Of a DNA stretch of 10,371 bases, positions 1-6,536 are shown piece by piece (position 1 is the first letter of the stretch; every line of letters starts with the position of its first letter). The notes under the pieces were generated by a model, which was not told where the DNA came from, ran no database searches, and saw only the letters and a program-made list of their open reading frames with translations. The DNA comes from an uncultured Oscillospiraceae bacterium (GTDB taxonomy: Bacteria; Bacillota_A; Clostridia; Oscillospirales; Oscillospiraceae), in NCBI GenBank assembly GCA_934561335.1, contig CAKTGD010000046.1:1-10371 (forward strand), in the 5' to 3' direction. Made by a program: the position numbers and the translations under genes.

Positions 1-1414
1 GTACCAGCGAGATGGGTCGGGTGAAGAAAATGGAGATGCTGCCATCGGAGATCACCAAAGCCCGCTGGAGGTTCTTTTCCGCCAGATTGCCCAGGATCAG
101 ACCCAGAATGATCGGAGGCATGGGGAAGTCGCACTTGATCAGCAAGAAAGCGACTGCGCCAAAGATCATCATCATGAAGATATCCAGAATGTTGTTGTTC
201 AGAGCATAGGTACCTACCACGCAGAACACGAACACAATGGGAGTCAGATAGGTGTTGGACACATTGCCGATCTTGGCAAAGCCCCGGATGGCGGCATAGC
301 CCAGAATACACATGGCAATATTGGCAAAGAACAATCCGGCGATGATGGTGTAGACCATGCCGGTCTGATCCGTGAACAGGGTGGGGCCGGGAATGACGCC
401 CTGCATCATCAGGGCGCTGAGCATAACTGCCGTGCCTGCGTCACCGGGGATACCCAGCGTCAGCAGAGGGATCAGCGCGCCGCCGGAGATAGCGTTGTTG
501 GCTGCCTCAGGAGCGGCAATGCCCTCGGGAACGCCCTCGCCGAATTTCTCGGGGTGCTTGGACCAGCGCTTGGCCTCGTTGTAGCCTACCCAGCTGGCGA
601 TATCACCGCCGGTGCCGGGGATGGCGCCGATCACGGTGCCGATGACGCTGGAGCGGAGAATGGTGGGGAAGGTGGTCTTTATATCAGCCAGCGTGGGCAG
701 GACCCGCTCCAGCTTGGCGTTGCTCTTTTCACCGCCCTTTTTGCCCTCCTCGATGTTGCTCAGCCCCTGAGAGAAGGCATACAGCGCGATCAGGGTGGGG
801 ACCATGGCAATACCGCCCGTGAGATAGACGGAGCCGAAGGTGAACCGGGGAGAACCGGTGAGGGAGTTGATACCGATGGTGGACATCATCAGACCCAGAA
901 CGGCGCCGATGAGACCCTTGATTACGTTTTTAGAGGAGATGCTGGTGACCATGCTCAGACCGAACATGGCCAGTGCAAAATACTCGGCGGCGCCGAATTT
1001 CAGAGCGAACTTGCTCAGAAGAGGCGCGGTCCAGAGCAGCATCACCGCACTGAACAGGCCACCGAAGGTAGAAGCCATGGTGGAAATACCGATGGCCCGT
1101 CCCGGCTGGCCCAGACGGGTGGCCATGGGATAACCGTCCAGAACCGTGGCGGCGGAGTTGGCTGTGCCGGGCGTCTTGATCAGAATGGCGGTGATGGAGC
1201 CGCCGTAGATCGCGCCGCAGAAGATGCCAAGCAGCATCAGAATACCGGCGTTGCCCTCCAGAGAGAGGGTCAGGGGCATCATGATGCTCAGGCCCATGAT
1301 CGAGGACAGGCCGGGCATTGCGCCCACCAGAATACCGATCAGGGTACCAAAGAAAATAACGCCGATGTGATAGGGTTGGAGCACATAGGTCAGTGCTGTC
1401 ATAAATGCTTCCAT
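1..1414 (-). CDS. tctA: Tripartite tricarboxylate transporter (TTT) large permease subunit TctA, partial
   Basis: Large polytopic membrane subunit of a TTT secondary transporter, which works with TctB and the binding protein TctC to import carboxylates across the cytoplasmic membrane. The frame is open from the ATG at 1414 (AAAGGAG ribosome site a few bases upstream) to the left edge, giving 471 codons of a family usually about 500 residues, so only the C-terminus is missing. The N-terminus reads MEAFMTALTYVLQ. Glycine/proline-rich family motifs are visible: GILVGAMPGLSSIMGLS near residue 30, GTVIGAIPGTGGDIASW in the middle, and further on EGIAAPEAANNAISGGA followed by LTLGIPG. Many hydrophobic segments follow. 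It starts 18 bases after the tctB stop, so the two are certainly co-transcribed. The family assignment is very safe. The substrate cannot be read from this subunit. Confidence 0.95.
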   Translation of the reverse strand, partial: MEAFMTALTYVLQPYHIGVIFFGTLIGILVGAMPGLSSIMGLSIMMPLTLSLEGNAGILMLLGIFCGAIYGGSITAILIKTPGTANSAATVLDGYPMATRLGQPGRAIGISTMASTFGGLFSAVMLLWTAPLLSKFALKFGAAEYFALAMFGLSMVTSISSKNVIKGLIGAVLGLMMSTIGINSLTGSPRFTFGSVYLTGGIAMVPTLIALYAFSQGLSNIEEGKKGGEKSNAKLERVLPTLADIKTTFPTILRSSVIGTVIGAIPGTGGDIASWVGYNEAKRWSKHPEKFGEGVPEGIAAPEAANNAISGGALIPLLTLGIPGDAGTAVMLSALMMQGVIPGPTLFTDQTGMVYTIIAGLFFANIAMCILGYAAIRGFAKIGNVSNTYLTPIVFVFCVVGTYALNNNILDIFMMMIFGAVAFLLIKCDFPMPPIILGLILGNLAEKNLQRALVISDGSISIFFTRPISLV

Positions 1415-1432
1415 TGCGTATGCTCCTTTCCG

Positions 1433-1882
1433 TTAAAACAGGATGCCTTGGGGCAGGGGCAGCTTCAGGGCCACGGAGAAGATGATGTAAACCGCGGCCA
1501 GAACGCCTACGGTAAGGCCCACCAGAACCGGGAGCCGCTTTTCACCCATCAGCAGCATCACGGCGGGTACCATAAAGGCGGAGGCGATCATAAAGCCCGC
1601 AAAATACAAAAGGGCGCAGAAAACCGCCAGAATTGCAATACCGATGCATACCCGCTTCAGCTCTGCTCCCGGCTTGAAGGGGGCCTCTCTGCCGGACTTG
1701 TCCCCCAAGCTCTGGATGAGCAGCAGGATGGACAGGACGCCCATCAGACAGGCCAGTACCTTGGGCCAGCTTCCGGGGCCGATAGAGGCATCGTTGCTGG
1801 CGGGCAGGCCGGCGGCCGTGACGAACATAGCCATGGAGACCGCCAGCAGCACCAGAGAGATGCCGATGTTATACTTTTTCAT
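1433..1882 (-). CDS. tctB: TTT transporter small permease subunit TctB
   Basis: Small membrane subunit (149 residues, TctB/DUF1468 family) that pairs with TctA. The start ATG at 1882 follows a strong AAGGAGG site. The sequence begins MKKYNIGISLVLLAVSMAM, the first of about four hydrophobic segments. The next spans roughly residues 38-58, after the family-typical GPGSWPKVLA stretch, and a hydrophobic pair fills roughly residues 75-140. A charged loop near residues 59-75 separates the halves. Length and layout are normal for the family. It lies between tctC and tctA in the order usual for these operons. The inverted repeat between it and tctC may lower its transcription relative to the receptor gene. 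Confidence 0.93.
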   Translation of the reverse strand: MKKYNIGISLVLLAVSMAMFVTAAGLPASNDASIGPGSWPKVLACLMGVLSILLLIQSLGDKSGREAPFKPGAELKRVCIGIAILAVFCALLYFAGFMIASAFMVPAVMLLMGEKRLPVLVGLTVGVLAAVYIIFSVALKLPLPQGILF

Positions 1883-1907
1883 GTGTGTCCTCCTTGATAA
1901 AGGGAAA

Positions 1908-1950
1908 GGCGGTGAGAGCCGGACGCGGGATCCGCGGAGCTCTCACCGCC
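1908..1950 (-). terminator. Intercistronic stem-loop between tctC and tctB (partial terminator or mRNA stabiliser)
   Basis: Perfect 12-bp inverted repeat: GGCGGTGAGAGC at 1908-1919 and GCTCTCACCGCC at 1939-1950. The 19-base loop contains a second stem, CGCGG at 1924-1928 with CCGCG at 1932-1936. It lies 16 bases after the tctC stop in the direction of transcription. The tail is only TTTCCCTTT, a broken U tract, so a leaky terminator or a 3'-end protector for tctC mRNA fits better than a full stop, because tctB and tctA must still be made. That it forms in RNA is inferred; the repeat itself is seen directly. Confidence 0.75.
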
Positions 1951-1966
1951 TCTGAGATCAATGGAT

Positions 1967-2995
1967 TTACTTCAGCAGGGACTCGTAGTAGCTGTGCTGC
2001 TCAGCCACGAAGTTGAGCATATCCTCATTGCTCATCTCCTCAACGGGCTGGAAGAAGAAGCCTTCCTGGGTGGTCTTATAAGTATCAGACACGGCAGCGG
2101 GAGCGAACGCGCTCTGCAGGAAGGAGACGATTTCGGGATCGGTGTCGGCCTTCACAGCCACCATGATCCAGCTGTTGACCTGCATATCAGCCAGCTCGGT
2201 GTAGAGCTCGCCCATGGCAGGCACGTCGGGATAGGTGGACAGACGCTCGTTGGAGGTCACAGCCAGAGGGACGATGTTGCCGCCGTCCATCTGACCAACG
2301 GCAGCGCCGGAGGCGGTGATGGCAGCCTGCACCTCGCCGCTGACCACAGCCACAACGCTGTCGGCGGCGGAGTCATAGGCAACAGTCTTCAGATCCAGGC
2401 CCAGATCCTGCACCAGAGCCAGATAGCCCAGGTGGGGAGCGGCGCCGGCGCCGGTGTCGGCCACGGTGATCTCGCCGGGATGAGCCTTAGCATACTCAAC
2501 GAATTCCTCAAAGGTCTGATAGGGAGCGTCCTTGCTCACGACAAACAGATAGGGGTCATTCTCAATGCAGGCCAGAGGCACGAACTGGTCAGAGGTGATG
2601 TCAGTGTTGCCCAGCACGTTGTTGAGCACCAGGTCGCAGTTCAGCACACCGATGGTGTAGCCGTCGGACTTGGCATTGACAAACTGGCTGGCGCCCACCA
2701 GACCGGAGCCGCCGGTAACGTTGGAAACAATGAAATTCTTGGTGACAACGCTCTTGTCAACAGCGTCCAGCACGCCGCGGACGCACAGGTCAGTGGTGCC
2801 GCCGGCGCCGTAGGGCACCACTACGGTGATGTCCTTGGTGGGATAGTCGACCGTGGTAGTGGCGGCGGAATTGTCACTGTCGGTGGAGGCATCGGCGGAC
2901 GGGGTCTCAGTCTTGCTGCCGCAGGCGGTCAGGGTGGACAGAGCCATCGCGGTGACCAGCAAAGCGGCAAAGAGCTTCTTTACGTTCTTCATCAT
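1967..2995 (-). CDS. tctC: TTT transporter substrate-binding lipoprotein TctC (Bug family)
   Basis: Extracytoplasmic receptor that captures the substrate and delivers it to TctA/TctB. The chosen start, ATG at 2995 (342 residues) or the adjacent ATG at 2992, sits 5-8 bases after a GAGGAG site. An in-frame ATG at 3031 is further upstream but lies in the hairpin leader and lacks such a site. A lysine-rich n-region and hydrophobic core lead to a lipobox LTAC with the acylated Cys at about residue 25, then a Ser/Thr/Asp-rich linker, as expected of a Gram-positive lipoprotein. The mature part starts PTKDITVVVPYGAGGTTDL and continues with a TGGSGLVGAS region and a DGYTIG motif, all Bug-family hallmarks of the carboxylate-binding pocket. 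Bug proteins bind many carboxylates, so the ligand is unknown; the sugar kinase next door suggests a sugar acid. Confidence 0.94.
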   Translation of the reverse strand: MMKNVKKLFAALLVTAMALSTLTACGSKTETPSADASTDSDNSAATTTVDYPTKDITVVVPYGAGGTTDLCVRGVLDAVDKSVVTKNFIVSNVTGGSGLVGASQFVNAKSDGYTIGVLNCDLVLNNVLGNTDITSDQFVPLACIENDPYLFVVSKDAPYQTFEEFVEYAKAHPGEITVADTGAGAAPHLGYLALVQDLGLDLKTVAYDSAADSVVAVVSGEVQAAITASGAAVGQMDGGNIVPLAVTSNERLSTYPDVPAMGELYTELADMQVNSWIMVAVKADTDPEIVSFLQSAFAPAAVSDTYKTTQEGFFFQPVEEMSNEDMLNFVAEQHSYYESLLK

Positions 2996-3026
2996 CTTTA
3001 CTCCTCTTTGTTTTTTCATATATACG

Positions 3027-3044
3027 AACACCCGAATAGGTGTT
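3027..3044 (-). repeat. Short inverted repeat in the leader of tctC
   Basis: Perfect 6-bp arms AACACC (3027-3032) and GGTGTT (3039-3044) with a 6-base loop. It lies between the kinase stop (3055) and the tctC ribosome site, in an otherwise AT-rich stretch. No U tract follows directly. It could mark an mRNA processing or protection point at the 5' end of the tctC message. Function is inferred; only the repeat is seen. Confidence 0.5.
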
Positions 3045-3054
3045 ACGCAGCATA

Positions 3055-4002
3055 TCAGTCGGCCCTGATCTCCAGGGCGGGGCGCTCCGCCATGAAGCGG
3101 CGCACCGTGTCATAATCCGGTACTCCGGCGGTCGCGCCGAAGGCCTGAACAGCGTGGGCGGAGGTGGCGGTGGCGAACCGCACGCAGTCTTCCAGATTTC
3201 CACCGTGGCCCAGTTCTGTCAAGAATCCTGCTACAAAGGCATCGCCCGCACCGGTGGTCTCCGCCACAGGCACGGTATAGCGCCCGCAGTAGAATGCCCG
3301 GTCCTTGTTCTTGCAGTAGCAGCCGCGGGTCCCCAGCTTGATAGCCACAGTTCCCACGCCCCGTTCCAGAAAGTAGTCGGCGATCCGGCGCTCATCCTCC
3401 GTCCCGGCGATGCAGGCGGCCTGCTCAATAGAGGGGAGGAAGTAATCCAGATGGGGGTAGCAGGGGGCAATGGCGGTCCATTTACCGGTACGGTCCTTCG
3501 TCACATCCATGCAGGTAGTGACGCCCTTGGACCGGGCCAATTCCAGCAGCCGGGCAGAGCCTTCGCCATCAAATGCAGGCAGGTGGAACGCGCCGCCGAT
3601 CTGGAGAATATCCACCTTGTCCAGCAGACTCAGGTCCACGTCCTCAAAACAGAACTTTGCGCTGGTACCGGGATACTGGAGAAAGTGGCGGTCACCCCGG
3701 TCATTGATCAGGATGAGGGACCGGGTCTGGTCTGTGTCGGTGGAGCGCTTGACGTAATCCACGCACACGCCGGCTTCCTGCGCAATCTTCAGGCAGTTGT
3801 CTGCCAATGCATCCCGGCCGGCCAGAGTTACGAGGTAGACCTCGTTTCCCAGCTTTGCCAGATCAATGGCGTTGTTATTGGCATCGCCGCCGCTTTTTAC
3901 AGCAATTTCCTCTACGCTGTCGGCGTCATTGTCAAAGACGATCTCGGGCACGGGGTGCACCAGCAAATCTGCCATCATCTCGCCTACGCAAAGAATTCTC
4001 AT
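3055..4002 (-). CDS. PfkB-family carbohydrate kinase (YdjH-like sugar/sugar-acid kinase)
   Basis: Cytoplasmic ATP-dependent sugar kinase of the ribokinase/PfkB family, 315 residues, a normal length. The ATG at 4002 follows an AAAGGGG site at good spacing. The N-terminal MRILCVGEMMADLL is the family's first strand. GGD at 38-40 followed by ANNNAIDLAKLG is the sugar-binding signature. TTGAGDAFVAGF carries GAGD at 251-254, the anion hole and catalytic Asp (D254). It is the first gene of the operon with tctC, tctB and tctA, 59 bases ahead of tctC. The overall wording, including the QIGGAFHLPAFDG region, resembles the YdjH group, whose E. coli member prefers long-chain sugars ending in a carboxylate. 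That likeness is from memory, not an alignment. The family is certain; the substrate is inference. Fructokinase or a keto-deoxygluconate-type kinase remain possible. Confidence 0.93.
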   Translation of the reverse strand: MRILCVGEMMADLLVHPVPEIVFDNDADSVEEIAVKSGGDANNNAIDLAKLGNEVYLVTLAGRDALADNCLKIAQEAGVCVDYVKRSTDTDQTRSLILINDRGDRHFLQYPGTSAKFCFEDVDLSLLDKVDILQIGGAFHLPAFDGEGSARLLELARSKGVTTCMDVTKDRTGKWTAIAPCYPHLDYFLPSIEQAACIAGTEDERRIADYFLERGVGTVAIKLGTRGCYCKNKDRAFYCGRYTVPVAETTGAGDAFVAGFLTELGHGGNLEDCVRFATATSAHAVQAFGATAGVPDYDTVRRFMAERPALEIRAD

Positions 4003-4058
4003 AGCTGTTCACCCCTTTGTGATCATTTTGATGATTATTTAATGATTCCTGATTGATG

Positions 4059-4084
4059 AAACAATCATAACGCAATGATTGTTT
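4059..4084. promoter_or_regulatory. Palindromic operator over the kinase-tctCBA promoter
   Basis: Perfect inverted repeat AAACAATCAT (4059-4068) and ATGATTGTTT (4075-4084) with a 6-base spacer. It overlaps the -10 and most of the spacer of the promoter at 4064-4092, the classic place for a repressor. Further TGATT half-sites lie on the leader side at 4032, 4043 and 4050; the first two are 11 bp apart, one helical turn. The same half-site recurs upstream of the aldolase gene. The regulator is not in this window; GntR-, DeoR- or LacI-type proteins are all possible. Confidence 0.65.
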
Positions 4085-4092
4085 GATGTAAA
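4064..4092 (-). promoter_or_regulatory. Sigma-70-type promoter of the kinase-tctCBA operon
   Basis: On the minus strand a -35 TTTACA (4087-4092) is followed after exactly 17 bases by a -10 TATGAT (4064-4069); each hexamer matches the consensus at five of six positions. It would start transcription near 4057, about 55 bases before the kinase ATG at 4002. Its position in the 158-bp gap after the aldolase gene indicates that the kinase operon can be transcribed on its own. A weak CACGA/TCGTG hairpin at 4095-4114, just upstream, may end some aldolase transcripts. Confidence 0.68.
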
Positions 4093-4160
4093 GACACGAA
4101 TTTGTAGAATCGTGGGCTTATATTTTGTGCAGACCGCAGAAAAATGGAAAAGTTTTACGG

Positions 4161-4985
4161 TTACAGTCCCTGGAACAAACGAATCTTCTGGCGGGCCACA
4201 GCGGTAATGTTGTCCTTGGCCTGCTTGCACATTTTATAGAAATCACGCTGGCCCACACTGGCCTCCAGGCCCTCCATATAGGCCATCCGCAACTCAGTGG
4301 CAACATTGATCTTGCGGATACCCAGTTCGATCGCCTTGCGGAGCATCTCGTCGGGAGTGCCGGAGCCGCCGTGGAGCACCAGCGGGGGAGTATCCAATTT
4401 GCGGCAGGCGGTCAGCCGGTCAAAGTCGAAGTGAGGCGTACCTTTATAAAGACCGTGCGCGTTGCCGATACCGATTGCCAAGGCATCGCAGTCCACCTGA
4501 GCGCAGAAGCGCTCTACTTCGCCCACATCCACCAAATTCAAGTGATCGTGGGACATTCCGTCCTCTACACCGCCGATGGCGCCCAGCTCACATTCCACGG
4601 AAACGCCTACTGCATGGGCGCTGCGGATCACGGCCAGACTCTCCCGCACGTTTTCCTCAAAGGGATGATGGGAACCATCATACATCACGGAGGTAAAGCC
4701 GGCTCGCAGGCACACCACAGTCTGCTCATAGCTGACGCCATGGTCCAGATGCAGAACGACAGGCACCTTGCTGTCATTGGCGGCCCGCTGAACGGCATCT
4801 GCCAGATACCAGAGGTTTCCGGCGTTGATGGCACCCTGACCGATACTGAGAATGACGGGATAATTCTCGGTGTCGGCGGCCTCCATAACGGCTTCGATCC
4901 CAGCAATGTTATCAATATTGAAGTGGGGAATAGCGGTTCCCCGCTGATTCGCAATTTCCAGAACTTCTTTCAATGTAGCAAGCAT
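4161..4985 (-). CDS. Class II (zinc-dependent) ketose-bisphosphate aldolase family protein (YdjI/FbaA/GatY/IolJ-like)
   Basis: Metal-dependent aldolase that would cleave a phosphorylated ketose or keto-acid to dihydroxyacetone phosphate (or a related fragment) and an aldehyde. The 274-residue length fits the short GatY/KbaY/YdjI/IolJ branch. Visible active-site elements: HLDHG at 79-83 with catalytic D81 and zinc ligand H82; ECELGAIGG from 131; NAHGLYKG with zinc ligand H177; LHGGSG with zinc ligand H205; and the phosphate-binding NVAT at 227-230. The start ATG at 4985 follows an AAAGGA site. It lies upstream of the kinase on the same strand but has its own operator-rich control region, and the kinase has its own promoter, so they form a regulon rather than one strict operon. 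Which sugar phosphate it cleaves cannot be decided from motifs; a sugar-acid phosphate is proposed from the context. Confidence 0.93.
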   Translation of the reverse strand: MLATLKEVLEIANQRGTAIPHFNIDNIAGIEAVMEAADTENYPVILSIGQGAINAGNLWYLADAVQRAANDSKVPVVLHLDHGVSYEQTVVCLRAGFTSVMYDGSHHPFEENVRESLAVIRSAHAVGVSVECELGAIGGVEDGMSHDHLNLVDVGEVERFCAQVDCDALAIGIGNAHGLYKGTPHFDFDRLTACRKLDTPPLVLHGGSGTPDEMLRKAIELGIRKINVATELRMAYMEGLEASVGQRDFYKMCKQAKDNITAVARQKIRLFQGL

Positions 4986-5040
4986 GTCATCCTGTCCTTT
5001 CGCGCGGACTTAAAAATCGGCGCATGAATTTCATGTACAA

Positions 5041-5090
5041 ATTATCACAAACCTGATTACTAATCAATAATTTTGATTGAAAAATAATCA
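5041..5090 (-). promoter_or_regulatory. Operator cluster and probable aldolase promoter
   Basis: Three overlapping inverted repeats built from TGATT/AATCA: a perfect 13-base palindrome TGATTACTAATCA at 5054-5066; AATCAA (5062-5067) with TTGATT (5073-5078); and TTGATT (5073-5078) with AATCAA (5086-5091). On the minus strand an extended -10, TGTGATAAT, covers 5041-5049, with -35-like TATTGA at 17 bases or TTGATT at 15. The palindrome thus sits between -35 and -10. The half-site matches the perfect operator at 4059-4084, so the same regulator probably acts at both. The operator repeats are clear; the promoter is a moderate call. Confidence 0.55.
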
Positions 5091-5102
5091 ATTCTACGTT
5101 TT

Positions 5103-5121
5103 GATGATTTTTAGATGATTT
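5103..5121 (+). promoter_or_regulatory. Phased direct repeat in the divergent control region
   Basis: GATGATTT occurs at 5103-5110 and again at 5114-5121, exactly 11 bp apart, so both face the same side of the helix. Another TGATT follows at 5139 and an AATCA at 5177. They lie just upstream of the manA promoter, where an activator or a spreading repressor could bind. Seen directly; role inferred. Confidence 0.4.
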
Positions 5122-5141
5122 ATTTGTGAATATTTATATGA

Positions 5142-5170
5142 TTGAATTTGCGTTTTGCTCATGATATGAT
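5142..5170 (+). promoter_or_regulatory. Probable promoter of the split manA gene
   Basis: TTGAAT (5142-5147) and TATGAT (5165-5170) are separated by 17 bases. Four of six and five of six positions match the consensus. Transcription would begin near 5177, which rules out the TTG at 5173 as a start codon and supports translation from the ATG at 5218. Confidence 0.55.
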
Positions 5171-5217
5171 CGTTGCAATCATTAACAAAGAGGGTGGATC
5201 TCACGAAAGAGCCTGTT

Positions 5218-5824
5218 ATGCTGGACCACGCCGGCGCTTGGCGTGTGTATCTGGGCGGACGCAGCATCCGCGCCCTACGGGGGGAAAACGCACCCGTAGA
5301 CGATCACTTTCCCGAAGAGTGGATCGCTTCCACCGTGGAGGCTGCCGGAGCGGGCGCCTTGCCGGGAGCCGGTCTCAGCCGTCTGCGGGAAGCGCCCTAT
5401 TCCACGCTGCGGGATAAAATTGCCTCCGCGCCGGGCTTCTGGCTGGGCGAAGAGTTTGTCCGGCAGCATGGTCCGGACTGCGGCGTACTGCTGAAGCTGC
5501 TGGACGCTGCGGAGCGCCTGAATGTGCAGGTCCATCCTTCCCGAGACGATGCCCGGCGTTTTTGGAGATCTCCGTATGGAAAGCTGGAGTGCTGGCATTT
5601 TCTGGACGGAAGGAGCATAAACGGACAGCCTCCTTATTTTTATCTGGGCCTGCGGCAGGATGTTGACAGGGCGAGGCTTCAGCAGGCGTTTTACAGTGGC
5701 GACTTCCAACGGGTGCTGGACTGCATGTACCGTTTCCCTGCCATACCGGGCCAAACGGTTTTGGTGGAAAGCGGCGTTCCTCATGCCATTGGCGCCGGGT
5801 GCTTTTTAATGGAGTTGCAGGAAC
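5218..5824 (+). CDS. manA: Class I mannose-6-phosphate isomerase, exon 1 (split by group II intron)
   Basis: First part (202 codons plus one base) of a type I phosphomannose isomerase, which interconverts mannose 6-phosphate and fructose 6-phosphate. The zinc-site residues of the family are present: Q104 and H106 in VQVHPS, E124 in YGKLECW, and H189 in PHAIGAG. The exon ends in FLMELQE, just before the conserved Q-x-x-S/T-D motif. The ATG at 5218 was chosen because an AAAGAG site lies 6 bases upstream and the promoter at 5142-5170 precedes it. A GTG at 5194 would add eight residues (VDLTKEPV) that resemble the usual N-terminus, so it remains possible. Without splicing, the frame meets a TGA at 5839-5841 and yields an inactive 207-residue stub without the C-terminal cupin part. 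It is divergent from the aldolase and shares its operator region, suggesting membership of the same sugar regulon. Confidence 0.9.
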
Positions 5825-5957
5825 GTGCGACACGTTTGTGACTGAAAAGGTCATACACCGAGGAAGTATTCCTCGGGAGAACTATTAAGGCGAAGGATGG
5901 AATGAAGGGGTAACGCCCGGAAACGTCCTCTTTAAGACTGCGACATGCGAGGCAGCG

Positions 5958-5962
5958 GCAAC
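5958..5962 (+). other. Candidate EBS2 (pairs with IBS2 at 5814-5818)
   Basis: GCAAC here is complementary to GTTGC at 5814-5818 of exon 1, directly next to IBS1. The order (EBS2 before EBS1 within domain I) is as expected. With only five pairs, chance is possible; folding of domain I would decide whether it sits in a terminal loop. Confidence 0.4.
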
Positions 5963-6205
5963 AGCTAAATCGTATGAAGCTCGCAGAAGTCGGCAGAGAG
6001 CTGTCGTAAAGGAGAGCTTGTCTCTCCCACGAAAGTATCCCAGCGGTGGGATATGCAGCCTATATGCCGGAAGTCCCACAAAATGGGCATGGTGAGAATG
6101 CTTGCATGACAAGCGGACGAACTTTCGATTCACAAGTCTAAAGGAGTTCGCCAGTAGAAATGCTGGTCACGCCTTCGCGCGTGGTATGTGAGGGTTAGTA
6201 AAAAG

Positions 6206-6211
6206 GTTCTT
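6206..6211 (+). other. Candidate EBS1 (pairs with IBS1 at 5819-5824)
   Basis: GTTCTT can pair with all six bases of AGGAAC, the last six bases of exon 1, using one G-U wobble. It lies in an A-rich, loop-like context, about 380 nt into the intron, in the later part of domain I as in known introns. This pairing would define the 5' splice site and the insertion target. Confidence 0.6.
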
Positions 6212-6536
6212 TATGAAACCCCTTGCGTCGTTACAGGCGGCGTCAAGCATACAGGCTTAGAGAAAGCACCTAAACCCATATAGAGTGGATAGCCTTAATG
6301 GAACGTGGGAAGCCGGGAGCGCAGAGCCAGTTGCAGGCGATGAAGCGCTGGGCAGGAAAACCAAATCGGTATAACTGTCCTTTATTCCGGTGAAAGTGGT
6401 GCCATGACCGATGAAGTCCCTGTAATGGGGATGGAGGAACAGGCACCAGTCTCCAACAACATGAAAACAACACACACGACAATCAAGGGTTCTGGTAAGA
6501 AATAAGAAAAACCATACTCCCAGGAGGTGGTTGACC

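Larger units (their letters stand above)
5825..6536 (+). ncRNA. Group II intron ribozyme, domains I-III and start of domain IV
   Basis: A 712-base stretch with no protein gene, holding the 5' catalytic RNA. Several stems are visible: GGAGAG/CTCTCC at 6011-6027, TATCCCA/TGGGATA around a GCGG loop at 6036-6053, and CCAG/CTGG near 6150-6165. A GAGAAAGCACCTAAACCC stretch near 6258-6277 is of the kind found in group II cores. Exact domain limits need covariance folding. The end includes the AGGAGGT ribosome site (6522-6528) of the encoded maturase. Confidence 0.85.

Noticed and set aside
554..1897. Plus-strand open frame of 447 codons opposite tctA and tctB
   Set aside because: Antisense shadow of GC-rich genes: a Gln/His/Gly-rich translation with no recognisable family and no ribosome site, while the minus strand encodes clear TctA and TctB. 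The plus-strand frames at 1961-3115, 3040-4056 and 4125-5027 are rejected for the same reason.
2996..3031. ATG at 3031 as the tctC start
   Set aside because: It would add 12 charged residues ahead of a normal lipoprotein signal and lies over the leader hairpin; GAGGAG just before 2995 marks the true start.
4986..5217. Riboswitch or small RNA in the AT-rich divergent region
   Set aside because: Structure there is explained by short repeated operator half-sites; no known aptamer core or terminator was seen.
5173..5841. Isomerase as a simple truncated pseudogene ending at 5841
   Set aside because: The last codons before the stop are the first bases of the intron (GTGCG), and the missing C-terminus is found intact and in frame after the intron.
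6531..6536. TTG at 6531 as the maturase start
   Set aside because: Only two bases from AGGAGGT; the in-frame TTG at 6537 has proper spacing.
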